The position numbers and the translations under genes are program-made. This document shows, one piece after another, positions 17,623-24,402 of a DNA stretch of 54,537 bases. The notes under the pieces were generated by a model. The model was not told the origin of the DNA and did not search any database. It saw only the letters and a list, made by a program, of their open reading frames with translations. Position 1 is the stretch's first letter. Each line of letters starts with the position of its first letter. The stretch comes from Myxococcus llanfairpwllgwyngyllgogerychwyrndrobwllllantysiliogogogochensis (GTDB taxonomy: Bacteria; Myxococcota; Myxococcia; Myxococcales; Myxococcaceae), in contig NZ_VIFM01000047.1 in the NCBI RefSeq assembly GCF_006636215.1, positions 1 to 54,537 of the forward strand, written 5' to 3'.

Positions 17623-18645
17623 TCAGGTCGTCAGCTTGGAGGTGATGTCGATGGACGCGGGGCTCGTCGGCACGGCGAACGTCTTGCCGTTGGCGCCCTT
17701 GAAGTCGAGCGTCTTGAGGTTCACCGAGTAGATGAGCAGGTCCTCGTAGAAGCGCACGTTGAGGACGGTGTGGGTGAGGTCCTTGACCACGGTCCACTGG
17801 GTGTAGTCGTCCTCTTCCTTGAGGGATTTCTCATCGAGCGAGCGGACCGTGCCGCGCGGGATGTCGACGGTGTTGAGCAGGTGGAAGGCGAGGCTGGTGG
17901 CCTCGGTGGCGTTGGCGACGGGCCGGGCGAACTGCTTGAGGTACGCGGCCCGCACGAAGCGGGAAGGTGGCATCGGGTCCCCGGGCAGGCCGCGCAGGCC
18001 GCTGCCGTGGCCGGGCTGGGCGAAGGTCTCCGAGCCCAGCTCCACCCGCTTCGCGTCCCAGGGGGACAGGCCCACGTAGTCGCGCAGGTTCTGGAGTTGG
18101 ACGGGGAAGGGCGGCGCGTTGGTGAGCACGGCGACGGGGTTGTCGTGCAGGTGCATCTCGCCGTCGAGGAACTCGACGACCAAGCTGTTGCCCTGTGCGT
18201 CGTGGATGGGGAAGTGCAGGGGCAGGTATTGGGCCAGCCAGTCGCTCTCCCAGACCTGGGCCTCGCCTTCCTGGAGGGCGGACTTCACCTCCGCCACGGT
18301 GGCGAAGTTGCCGAGCACCCAGCCGGGGAACTGCGCCAGGGTGAGGGCCTTGGCGTTGTCGGTGACCTTGGGGTAGCGGGACTCGGGCAGCCACAGGCTG
18401 CCGGTGGACAGGCCGGCGGTGTTGAGCCCGTCGACCATGATGGGGAGGCTGCCCTTGGCGGTGAGTCCGACGTAGCCGTAGGTGGTCGTCCACGTCAGGC
18501 CGTTGAGTCCCTTGGGGGAAGGGGAGACGAACTTCTCACCGGGGGCTCGGACCAGGAGCTTCGAGTCGAGGTCGACGCCGAACTCCATGCTGCGGCCATT
18601 GACGACGCTCTTGTCCGAGGCGACGACGAGGAAGTCGGTGCACAT
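17623..18645 (-). CDS. Linear amide C-N hydrolase (choloylglycine hydrolase/penicillin V acylase family)
   Basis: 340 residues. AAGGAG lies upstream of the ATG at 18645, which gives MCTDFLVVASDK: Cys2 would become the N-terminal nucleophile after Met removal. Arg18 (NGRSMEFG) matches the conserved Arg of the family and Glu21 stands where Asp/Glu is usual. Later family features include the NTAGLSTGSLWLPES region and an Asn/Arg-containing C-terminal half. Ntn hydrolases of this class cleave bile-salt amides, penicillin V or N-acyl homoserine lactones; in a soil predator the last two are more plausible (inference). No signal peptide was seen in this start choice. Confidence 0.9.
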   Translation of the reverse strand: MCTDFLVVASDKSVVNGRSMEFGVDLDSKLLVRAPGEKFVSPSPKGLNGLTWTTTYGYVGLTAKGSLPIMVDGLNTAGLSTGSLWLPESRYPKVTDNAKALTLAQFPGWVLGNFATVAEVKSALQEGEAQVWESDWLAQYLPLHFPIHDAQGNSLVVEFLDGEMHLHDNPVAVLTNAPPFPVQLQNLRDYVGLSPWDAKRVELGSETFAQPGHGSGLRGLPGDPMPPSRFVRAAYLKQFARPVANATEATSLAFHLLNTVDIPRGTVRSLDEKSLKEEDDYTQWTVVKDLTHTVLNVRFYEDLLIYSVNLKTLDFKGANGKTFAVPTSPASIDITSKLTT

Positions 18646-18872
18646 GTGACGGCTCCTTGTGTGGGGTTGGCGAGGGCGGCCCTGTGCAGCCGCCGCGCCA
18701 TCCGCCGTCCTGTCAGCGATTCCCAGCGGTTGAAATCGCACGCGGGTCTCGTGCCCCCGGGCGTGTTGCCTATCGCACGCGAGCGGCCACGGCGTGCGTT
18801 CTCGCGGAAGGCACGTGCGTCCCCGAAAAACGCGGCGCCTCCGGGGAATTTCCCACCAGGCGGGCGTTTGTG

Positions 18873-19757
18873 ATGTTCATGTCGCCCATGTCGAAAGTTC
18901 CTCGGGTGGTGGCCATCGACCACCGTGATTCCGCGCTGCAAGCGGCCTTCTGTGAGTACGTGCCCCAGGTCTTCCGAACGGTGGACTTCCGCCGCTGGTG
19001 CGCCTGGGGCGAGTGGACGGACGACTACCGCGCGTTCAGCGTGGTGGACGAGGGCCGGGTGGTGGCGAATGCCTCCGTGATGCGGATGTGCCTGCGCGTG
19101 GAGGGGCGCGAGGTGGTCGGCTATCAATTGGGCGCGGTGGGGTGTGTGCCCGAGCGTCGGGGGCAGGGCCTGGCGCGGGTGGCGATGGAGGCGGCGATGG
19201 AGGCGTGTGGTGATGCGCCGGTGGTGCTGTTCGCGAACAAGAAGGTGCTCGACTTCTATCCGCGCTTTGGCTTTGAGCCCCGGGAGCAGACGTTGTTCGG
19301 AGTCACGTTGGAGGTGACGCCGAGGGGAGAGCCCGCGCCAGTGTTGGATGTGTCCGAGGCGTCGGTGCGGGCGAGGCTCGTCGCGCTGGCGGAGGAGGGC
19401 GTCCCGGTGACGGAGCGCTTCGGTGCGCGCCGGCACGGACACATCGCGACCTGGTACGCGGCGGCGAACTTCGCGCGTCCCTTGCGCAAGCTGAGCGAGG
19501 ACGCGTGGGTCTTCGCGGGCGTCGAGGACGGCACGCTCTACATCGAGGATGTGTTCGCGCGAGAGGGCTTCGATTTGCGTCCGCATTTGTCACGATTGGT
19601 GGACGAGCCCGTGAAGGCGGTCCAGTTCGGCTTCACGCCCGAGCGGTGGTGGCCTGGGGCGGAAGTGATTGGCGAGGACATGGAGGCGGACCTCTTCGTG
19701 CGCAACCTCTCGCTGCCCGCGGGAGCCAATCGCTTCCCGGTGATGGCGCGGACGTGA
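18873..19757 (+). CDS. GNAT-family N-acetyltransferase
   Basis: About 294 residues. The acetyl-CoA binding motif A is visible as GYQLGAVGCVPERRGQGLARVAMEAAMEA (RxxGxG/A type), followed by VLFANKKVLDFYPRFGFEPREQT. The C-terminal half (about 160-294) is an additional domain of the kind seen in two-domain (Eis-like) acetyltransferases. The start is uncertain: ATGs at 18873, 18879 and 18888 are all possible and none has a strong ribosome binding site. The stop is only 12 nt before the sitA-like start, so the two may be co-transcribed, though a functional link is not evident. Confidence 0.82.
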   Translation: MFMSPMSKVPRVVAIDHRDSALQAAFCEYVPQVFRTVDFRRWCAWGEWTDDYRAFSVVDEGRVVANASVMRMCLRVEGREVVGYQLGAVGCVPERRGQGLARVAMEAAMEACGDAPVVLFANKKVLDFYPRFGFEPREQTLFGVTLEVTPRGEPAPVLDVSEASVRARLVALAEEGVPVTERFGARRHGHIATWYAAANFARPLRKLSEDAWVFAGVEDGTLYIEDVFAREGFDLRPHLSRLVDEPVKAVQFGFTPERWWPGAEVIGEDMEADLFVRNLSLPAGANRFPVMART

Positions 19758-19771
19758 TGGGCTTGGCCCAT
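19757..19771 (+). promoter_or_regulatory. Small hairpin over the sitA-like start codon
   Basis: ATGGGC/GCCCAT, a perfect 6-bp stem with a TTG loop, spans the end of the GNAT stop codon and the first two bases of the sitA-like ATG (19770). No Shine-Dalgarno sequence is seen, so initiation may be weak or coupled to the upstream gene. Confidence 0.3.
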
Positions 19772-20441
19772 GCGAATCCCTTACGTCCAATGGCTTGCGT
19801 TGGTCGCGGTGTCCTGGCTCGGCTGTTCCACGGTTGAAAAGCCCCCCGTGAAGCAGGCCTGGGACGAGGCCGAGCTGGAGTGTCAGGCACCAGAGGAAGA
19901 CCAGTGTGTAACCCTGCTGTGCCTGGGTGACACCTGCGGCTTCTATCGCTGCGAGGACACGCCTGTAGCCGTGGAGCTGGCGCGCTTTCCTCCGTCGAGA
20001 CCACCCGCTGCAGCGGCGGCACCGGGCAGTGGTCCTCGGAGAAACTGGGGCGGAGCGCAGAAGCTCCCTCCGGGTTCCATCATGACGTTCCCCAACTGGA
20101 ACGGTGCTCCGGACCGAGTCATCCCTCCGTCACGCCAGCTCACGGCGGGGCGTTGGGAGAAGCACCACATCTTTCCGCAGGCGAATGACCTGGCCGCGTG
20201 GTTCGAGCGTCAGGGTGTCAAGATTCATCACTACACGATGCCCATTCCACTCTCCGTCCACCGGCGCATCCATGATGGCACGGGGCGTGGAGGTGCCTGG
20301 AACGATGCGTGGCGAGCATTCCGGAAGGCGAACACTGGTGCCTCTCCCGAAGAGGTTTTCAGGCACGCGGGCGAGCTTATCCACCGCTTTGAGCTGATGG
20401 GTGGTCCTATCCGTCCGTACTACTCCCGCCCAGGAGCGTAG
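19770..20441 (+). CDS. sitA6: SitA6-type polymorphic toxin lipoprotein (TIGR02269-like), HNH/AHH-like nuclease
   Basis: 223 residues. It has a type II signal with lipobox WLGC (Cys19), a Cys-rich N-terminal region (ECQAPEEDQC...CLGDTCGFYRCEDT), a Pro/Ala linker, and a C-terminal toxin domain. That domain carries the treble-clef nuclease-like motif WEKHHIFPQ with later His residues (KIHHYTMPIPLSVHRRIHDG). Known: SitA lipoproteins are transferred between myxobacterial cells by TraA/B outer membrane exchange and poison siblings lacking the cognate SitI. The next gene is a SitI6-like protein, which supports the assignment. The HNH/AHH nuclease activity is inferred from the HH motif. Confidence 0.82.
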   Translation: MRIPYVQWLALVAVSWLGCSTVEKPPVKQAWDEAELECQAPEEDQCVTLLCLGDTCGFYRCEDTPVAVELARFPPSRPPAAAAAPGSGPRRNWGGAQKLPPGSIMTFPNWNGAPDRVIPPSRQLTAGRWEKHHIFPQANDLAAWFERQGVKIHHYTMPIPLSVHRRIHDGTGRGGAWNDAWRAFRKANTGASPEEVFRHAGELIHRFELMGGPIRPYYSRPGA

Positions 20442-20447
20442 GTGCGC

Positions 20448-21170
20448 ATGAGCCGTTTCTTCTTGTTGGACGAAGACAAAGCCGCAATGGCGAAGCACGG
20501 CAACGAGCTGGATGGGAGCCACAAGTGGGGGCTGCCTGGCTTGCGATGCCACTCCTGTGGCGCGACCTGGAGCTCCGTGGGGCACGACTACCCGTCCGTC
20601 GATCTCTCCGGGCTCCCAGAGCACGACGAGTTTAAAAGGCCCAGGCCCGAGCCCTTCGCTGAGTTCGTGCGCCTGCGCGAGCTGGTGCGTCCCCTGGTGC
20701 CTCCAGACGTGTCCCTTCCTCCTGGGACAACCTTCGGACCTCTGGTGGGGCGTGCCTCTGGGAGCTTCGGGTCCATTGACTGGCTGGGAGGCATTCGCCT
20801 GCTGATGCGCCGTGAAGCACTGGAGCTCCTTCAGGCGGAAGGACTGCGAGGCTTGCTCGGTTGCCGCACGGAGCTGCGGTTTCGCCAGAAGGCCCCGCCC
20901 GAGCTGCTGGAACTCCAGGTGGCTCCTCGAGGACGGCTTCATCCCGACTGCATGCCGCCAGGACATCCACCGCCGTGCCCGACCTGTGACCGGTTCAGTC
21001 TCCGATGGCCCGACGAGCCCATCCTGGACGCGGCCACCCTGCCCACGGACCTGGACCTGTTCCGACTGGGCAACTTCGCCACCATGGTCATCGGCACGGA
21101 GCGGTTCAAAGACGCCGTGCTCCGCCTGGAACTCGACGGCCTCACGTTCCGCGAGCTGCCAACCCGCTGA
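20448..21170 (+). CDS. sitI6: SitI6-type double-CXXCG immunity protein (TIGR02264-like)
   Basis: 240 residues from the ATG at 20448; a GTG at 20442, directly after the sitA-like stop, is an alternative with better spacing to AGGAG (20432-20436). The N-terminal LLDEDKAAM, the first zinc-ribbon motif LRCHSCG and the C-terminal LDLFRLGNFATMVIGTERF are features of the myxobacterial double-CXXCG family. The second motif is CPTCD rather than CXXCG here. The protein has no signal peptide, so it would neutralise the toxin in the cytoplasm. Spacing to the toxin gene is essentially zero, typical of toxin/immunity pairs. Confidence 0.82.
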   Translation: MSRFFLLDEDKAAMAKHGNELDGSHKWGLPGLRCHSCGATWSSVGHDYPSVDLSGLPEHDEFKRPRPEPFAEFVRLRELVRPLVPPDVSLPPGTTFGPLVGRASGSFGSIDWLGGIRLLMRREALELLQAEGLRGLLGCRTELRFRQKAPPELLELQVAPRGRLHPDCMPPGHPPPCPTCDRFSLRWPDEPILDAATLPTDLDLFRLGNFATMVIGTERFKDAVLRLELDGLTFRELPTR

Positions 21171-21260
21171 GCCCGAGTCCACCCACTTCCGCCGCGGGCC
21201 GTGCGCTCATGCTCAGGTCTCGTTGACGGAGGGCCACCACGAGACATCGGAGCCATCGCA

Positions 21261-22139
21261 TCAAGGAAGGTCAATCCAGAGCGCCGAACTCGCGGTGTCC
21301 GCTGTCACAGTGGCCGCGCCCTCGCCGAGCACAGCGCCTTCGCCGAGCGCCAGGTCCACACCCGAGCCTCCTTGGAGCGCCTCCACCCGGAGCGGTCCCG
21401 TCGTCGCGAGCAGGTATCCGTTACGGGCGCGGTCGAGCGTCAGCCGCTCGGGCCGGCCCGCGACGAGCGGGAGCCACCAGACCCGCACGTCGGCGCGCAG
21501 AGGCATCCCTTCGTCGCCAGCGATGAGCTGCCGCCCGTCATCCGAGAGCTGGCGCGAGTAGTAGGCAGGGGGGCCGCCGTAGGTGTGCGGCCGGAACCAC
21601 AACTGGAGCATCCGCGTCGGCCGGTCTGTGTCGTTTCCTTCGGCGTGCATCATCCCGCTCCGCGCGGAGATCAACTGCGCGGTCCTCGGTCCCATCGTCG
21701 CGCCGTGCGCCTGGTCTCCGTGATGCGAGAGCGTCCCGTCCACGACGATGCTGAGGATCTCCATCTCCTCGTGAGGGTGAAGCGGGAACCGCGATTTCGG
21801 CGCGAATGTCGCATCCGCGAGGACGAGCAGCGGCCCCAGCGGTCGACCCTGGCCGGAGTGGGGTCCCACCGTCGCGACGAAGTGGTCCCGGAGCGAGAGC
21901 CACGAAAGCGTGGTGCGAGGCAGCGATGCGAGCGTGCGGTGTTCGAGGCGCGGCATGGGCAGGTTCCTATCGGTGTGACAACCGGAGAGGGCCACGGCAC
22001 TTCCGGCGACGAACGTGCGACGTGAGAGCTTCACGACGGCGGCCTCGTCAGCGTCGGCGAGAAGCGAGGCGTCGGCGTTGAGCGGGAGGAGCGCATCGAC
22101 GTCCTCGCCTTGAAAGGGGCGGTCCCGGTGTCTGCCCAT
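21261..22139 (-). CDS. Pirin-family protein with a Tat-like lipoprotein motif
   Basis: 292 residues; GGAGGAG upstream fixes the ATG at 22139. The cupin core has the pirin metal site (PLHPHEEMEILSIVVDG, then HHGD and SGMMHAEGND). Pirins are iron-binding cupins, some with quercetin 2,3-dioxygenase activity. Residues 39-54 read SRRTFVAGSAVALSGC, a twin-arginine motif followed by a lipobox, after an unusually long hydrophilic N-terminal region. If real, the protein would be folded in the cytoplasm with its metal and exported as a Tat lipoprotein. Internal starts nearer the motif may be used. It is divergent from a LysR regulator. Confidence 0.85.
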   Translation of the reverse strand: MGRHRDRPFQGEDVDALLPLNADASLLADADEAAVVKLSRRTFVAGSAVALSGCHTDRNLPMPRLEHRTLASLPRTTLSWLSLRDHFVATVGPHSGQGRPLGPLLVLADATFAPKSRFPLHPHEEMEILSIVVDGTLSHHGDQAHGATMGPRTAQLISARSGMMHAEGNDTDRPTRMLQLWFRPHTYGGPPAYYSRQLSDDGRQLIAGDEGMPLRADVRVWWLPLVAGRPERLTLDRARNGYLLATTGPLRVEALQGGSGVDLALGEGAVLGEGAATVTADTASSALWIDLP

Positions 22140-22222
22140 GTTCGTCTCCTCCCGCGCTGGGATGCGCGGTGAAGGAGTTAGCCCGGCCCGGCTCGTTTGA
22201 CACCTCCGGATGGACGCACAGA

Positions 22223-22244
22223 AGATGTGCGAGAATGCACATCT
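22223..22244. promoter_or_regulatory. Perfect palindrome over the LysR start codon (probable operator)
   Basis: AGATGTGC-gagaat-GCACATCT: two perfect 8-bp half-sites with a 6-bp spacer. The LysR ATG (22235) lies inside the spacer. LysR proteins commonly bind dyad sites in the divergent promoter region and repress their own gene, so this is a good autoregulation candidate. Confidence 0.5.
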
Positions 22245-23065
22245 CCTGGGACGAGCTTCAGACCATCGAGGCGCTGGTTCGCACTGGCAGCGTCGAGGCC
22301 GCCGGACGCGAGTTGTCGCTCCGACATTCTTCGGTGTCGAGGCGGGTCGCGGCGCTGGAGGCACGCCTCGGCACGGCTCTGTTCGCGAGGGGCGCGCGCC
22401 TGGTGCCGAGCGCGCTGACGCTGCGAATCGCGGAGCGGGCCGCGACGATGCGCGTGGCCGCGAGGGACATCGAGGACTTCGTAGGGGCGGAGAGACGGGG
22501 CCGGGAACGAACCGTGGTCATCACGACGAGCGACGTGCTGGCCCCGCTCTTGTTCCTCGCGCTCGCGAAGGCCAGGCCCGTGCAGGCGGTCGAGGTGCTC
22601 GTGAGTGACGACGAACTGGAGCTGCTGCCAGGTCAGGTGGACCTCGCGCTGCGTCCCGGTCAAAACCCGAGCGGGGCGCTGCGCGGACGACGGCTTGGAC
22701 GGTTGAAGGTCGGAGTCTATCGCGCTCGCGGCGGAGCGCCGGATTGGCTGCAGCCGAGCGTTGAGCTGCGCGCCAGGGCCTCGATGAGCTGGTGGCGCGA
22801 GGTCCCCAAGGACGTACCGGGTGCCGTGACGTGCAGCTCACTGCTGGCCATGCGCGATGCGTGCTCCGCTGGCCTGGGACGGGCCGCGCTCCCGGCCTTC
22901 CTCGCGCACGGAGACGCCCGGCTCCAGTTCGAGAGGGAGCTCGACGCGGGGCCACCGCTCTGGCTCCTCGCGCCGATGGCCCGTGGCATCCCGAAGGAGC
23001 TTCGCGAGGTTCAGCGGGACCTCTTCGCCGCGCTGCGCGCGACGGAGGGCGCCTTCGTCGAATGA
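22235..23065 (+). CDS. LysR-family transcriptional regulator
   Basis: 276 residues. The N-terminal winged helix-turn-helix (ISWDELQTIEALVRTGSVEAAGREL and HSSVSRRVAALEARLGTALF) is characteristic; the C-terminal half is a shortened periplasmic-binding-like effector domain. It is divergently transcribed from the pirin-like gene with 95 bp between starts, the standard arrangement for a LysR regulator and its target. The start ATG at 22235 has a weak ribosome binding site and lies in a palindrome. Confidence 0.9.
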   Translation: MHISWDELQTIEALVRTGSVEAAGRELSLRHSSVSRRVAALEARLGTALFARGARLVPSALTLRIAERAATMRVAARDIEDFVGAERRGRERTVVITTSDVLAPLLFLALAKARPVQAVEVLVSDDELELLPGQVDLALRPGQNPSGALRGRRLGRLKVGVYRARGGAPDWLQPSVELRARASMSWWREVPKDVPGAVTCSSLLAMRDACSAGLGRAALPAFLAHGDARLQFERELDAGPPLWLLAPMARGIPKELREVQRDLFAALRATEGAFVE

Positions 23066-23072
23066 GTCCTTC

Positions 23073-24095
23073 TCACGAACCCGAGCGCGCCCGAGCAGGC
23101 ATCCCGAACCGGCTCGGAGGTTGTCCCGTCCACCGCCGGAACGCGCGGGTGAACGTACTCACATCCGAGAAGCCCAACAGATACGCAATCTCACTCACCG
23201 AACGCCCCGGCTCGGAGAGATACGACAGGGCCAGCGTCCGGCGAGTCTCCGCGAGCAGCTCGCGAAACCCCGAGCCCGAGTCCACCAGTCGCCGCTGAAG
23301 ACTGCGCGCGCTCATATGCAGCCGCTCCGCCACCTTCTCTTGCGACGGCTCTCCCTGGGGCAACAACTCCAGCAGCACCGCGCGCACCCGAGCCACCACG
23401 TCCTGCCCCGCCTGCCGGGCCAGGTGCCGGGTGATGAGCTCATCATTGATGCGCGCCAGCTCCGGGTTCGCTCCCGGCAACGTCACCTCGAACGGTGGCC
23501 GCTCGTACACCAGCACGTCCGCGTTCGCTCCAAACGTCACCTTGCAGCGGAACAGCTTCGCGTAGGGCGTCAGGTCCGAGGGCTCCGGACGGCGCAGCAG
23601 CACCTCGCGCGGTGACAGCTCCTTGCCGTACACCACCCGGCAGAAGCGCACGAGCAGGTACGCCACCGCGTCGGTCTCCTCCTCGCACAGATGCGGCCCC
23701 TCGCCCCCGTCGTAGAGGATCACCTGATAGCAGTCCCCGTCCCGGGTGAAGGCTGGCCGGAGCGCGTCGGAGACCAGCGCCACCGCGTGCACCAGTCGCT
23801 CGAAGGCCTCGCGCAGCGTGCTGGAGGCATTGAGCCGGTAGCCCACCGCATGGAACGTGGTGGGGCTCACCTGCCGCGCCATCGCCAGTCCAATGGCCGG
23901 CTCTCCCGAGCGCTCCACCGCCAGCCGCCACAGTCGAGTCATCCCTGCCTGCGGATAGCGCGCGTTGGCGTCTCCCAGCAGCCCCGGGTTCAGTCCCGCC
24001 TGCACGAACAGCGCATGCGAGTCCACGCCACGCAGCTCCAGCGTGCGGTGGAGCGCCAGCGCCCAGCTCGTCAACATGGTCGCCGGAGAGCTCAT
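23073..24095 (-). CDS. AraC-family transcriptional regulator (AraC_binding_2/OruR-like type)
   Basis: 340 residues. The N-terminal ~190 residues (ALALHRTLELRGVDSHALFVQ, FHAVGYRLNASSTLREAFERL) match the arabinose-binding-like N-domain found in OruR/ArgR-type AraC regulators. The C-terminal double HTH is clear (VAERLHMSARSLQRRL; VSEIAYLLGFSDVSTFTRAFRRW). The start at 24095 has AAAGGCGAC upstream on the minus strand. It converges with the LysR gene, with 7 bp between stops, and is divergent to the propeller/di-haem gene at 24403, which is its most likely target (inference). Confidence 0.9.
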   Translation of the reverse strand: MSSPATMLTSWALALHRTLELRGVDSHALFVQAGLNPGLLGDANARYPQAGMTRLWRLAVERSGEPAIGLAMARQVSPTTFHAVGYRLNASSTLREAFERLVHAVALVSDALRPAFTRDGDCYQVILYDGGEGPHLCEEETDAVAYLLVRFCRVVYGKELSPREVLLRRPEPSDLTPYAKLFRCKVTFGANADVLVYERPPFEVTLPGANPELARINDELITRHLARQAGQDVVARVRAVLLELLPQGEPSQEKVAERLHMSARSLQRRLVDSGSGFRELLAETRRTLALSYLSEPGRSVSEIAYLLGFSDVSTFTRAFRRWTGQPPSRFGMPARARSGS

Positions 24096-24402
24096 GTTGT
24101 CGCCTTTGGTCAAAGGAATTGGCGGAACGGAGCAAGCACCCAAGGCGCCTCCCCCAGTACCTTGTCTTCCTGGGAATCCTGCCATGTCGGAGGTGAGGAT
24201 GCTTGCCCTCGCATCGTGTGCCCTCCTCGTGACGCGTCGCATTATGTCTGTCTGTAGACCGCCTCAAGCGTAGCGGTTCAAAGGCTCCACGCTTTTCCAC
24301 CCCGCTCACATTCTGGCTTCACCCGCCGTCGGCAGATGCCCCGCCGCGCCTTGGTCGGCGTGTGCGTCGTCCCCTCGTCATACCCAGAGGTCTGGCCTCC
24401 CC
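24096..24402. other. Divergent intergenic region with small palindrome
   Basis: Non-coding gap of 307 bp between the AraC gene and the propeller/di-haem gene. It contains CCTTTG-gt-CAAAGG (24103-24116), a perfect 6-bp dyad overlapping the AraC ribosome binding site and a candidate for autoregulation. No convincing -35/-10 pair could be assigned by eye. Confidence 0.4.
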
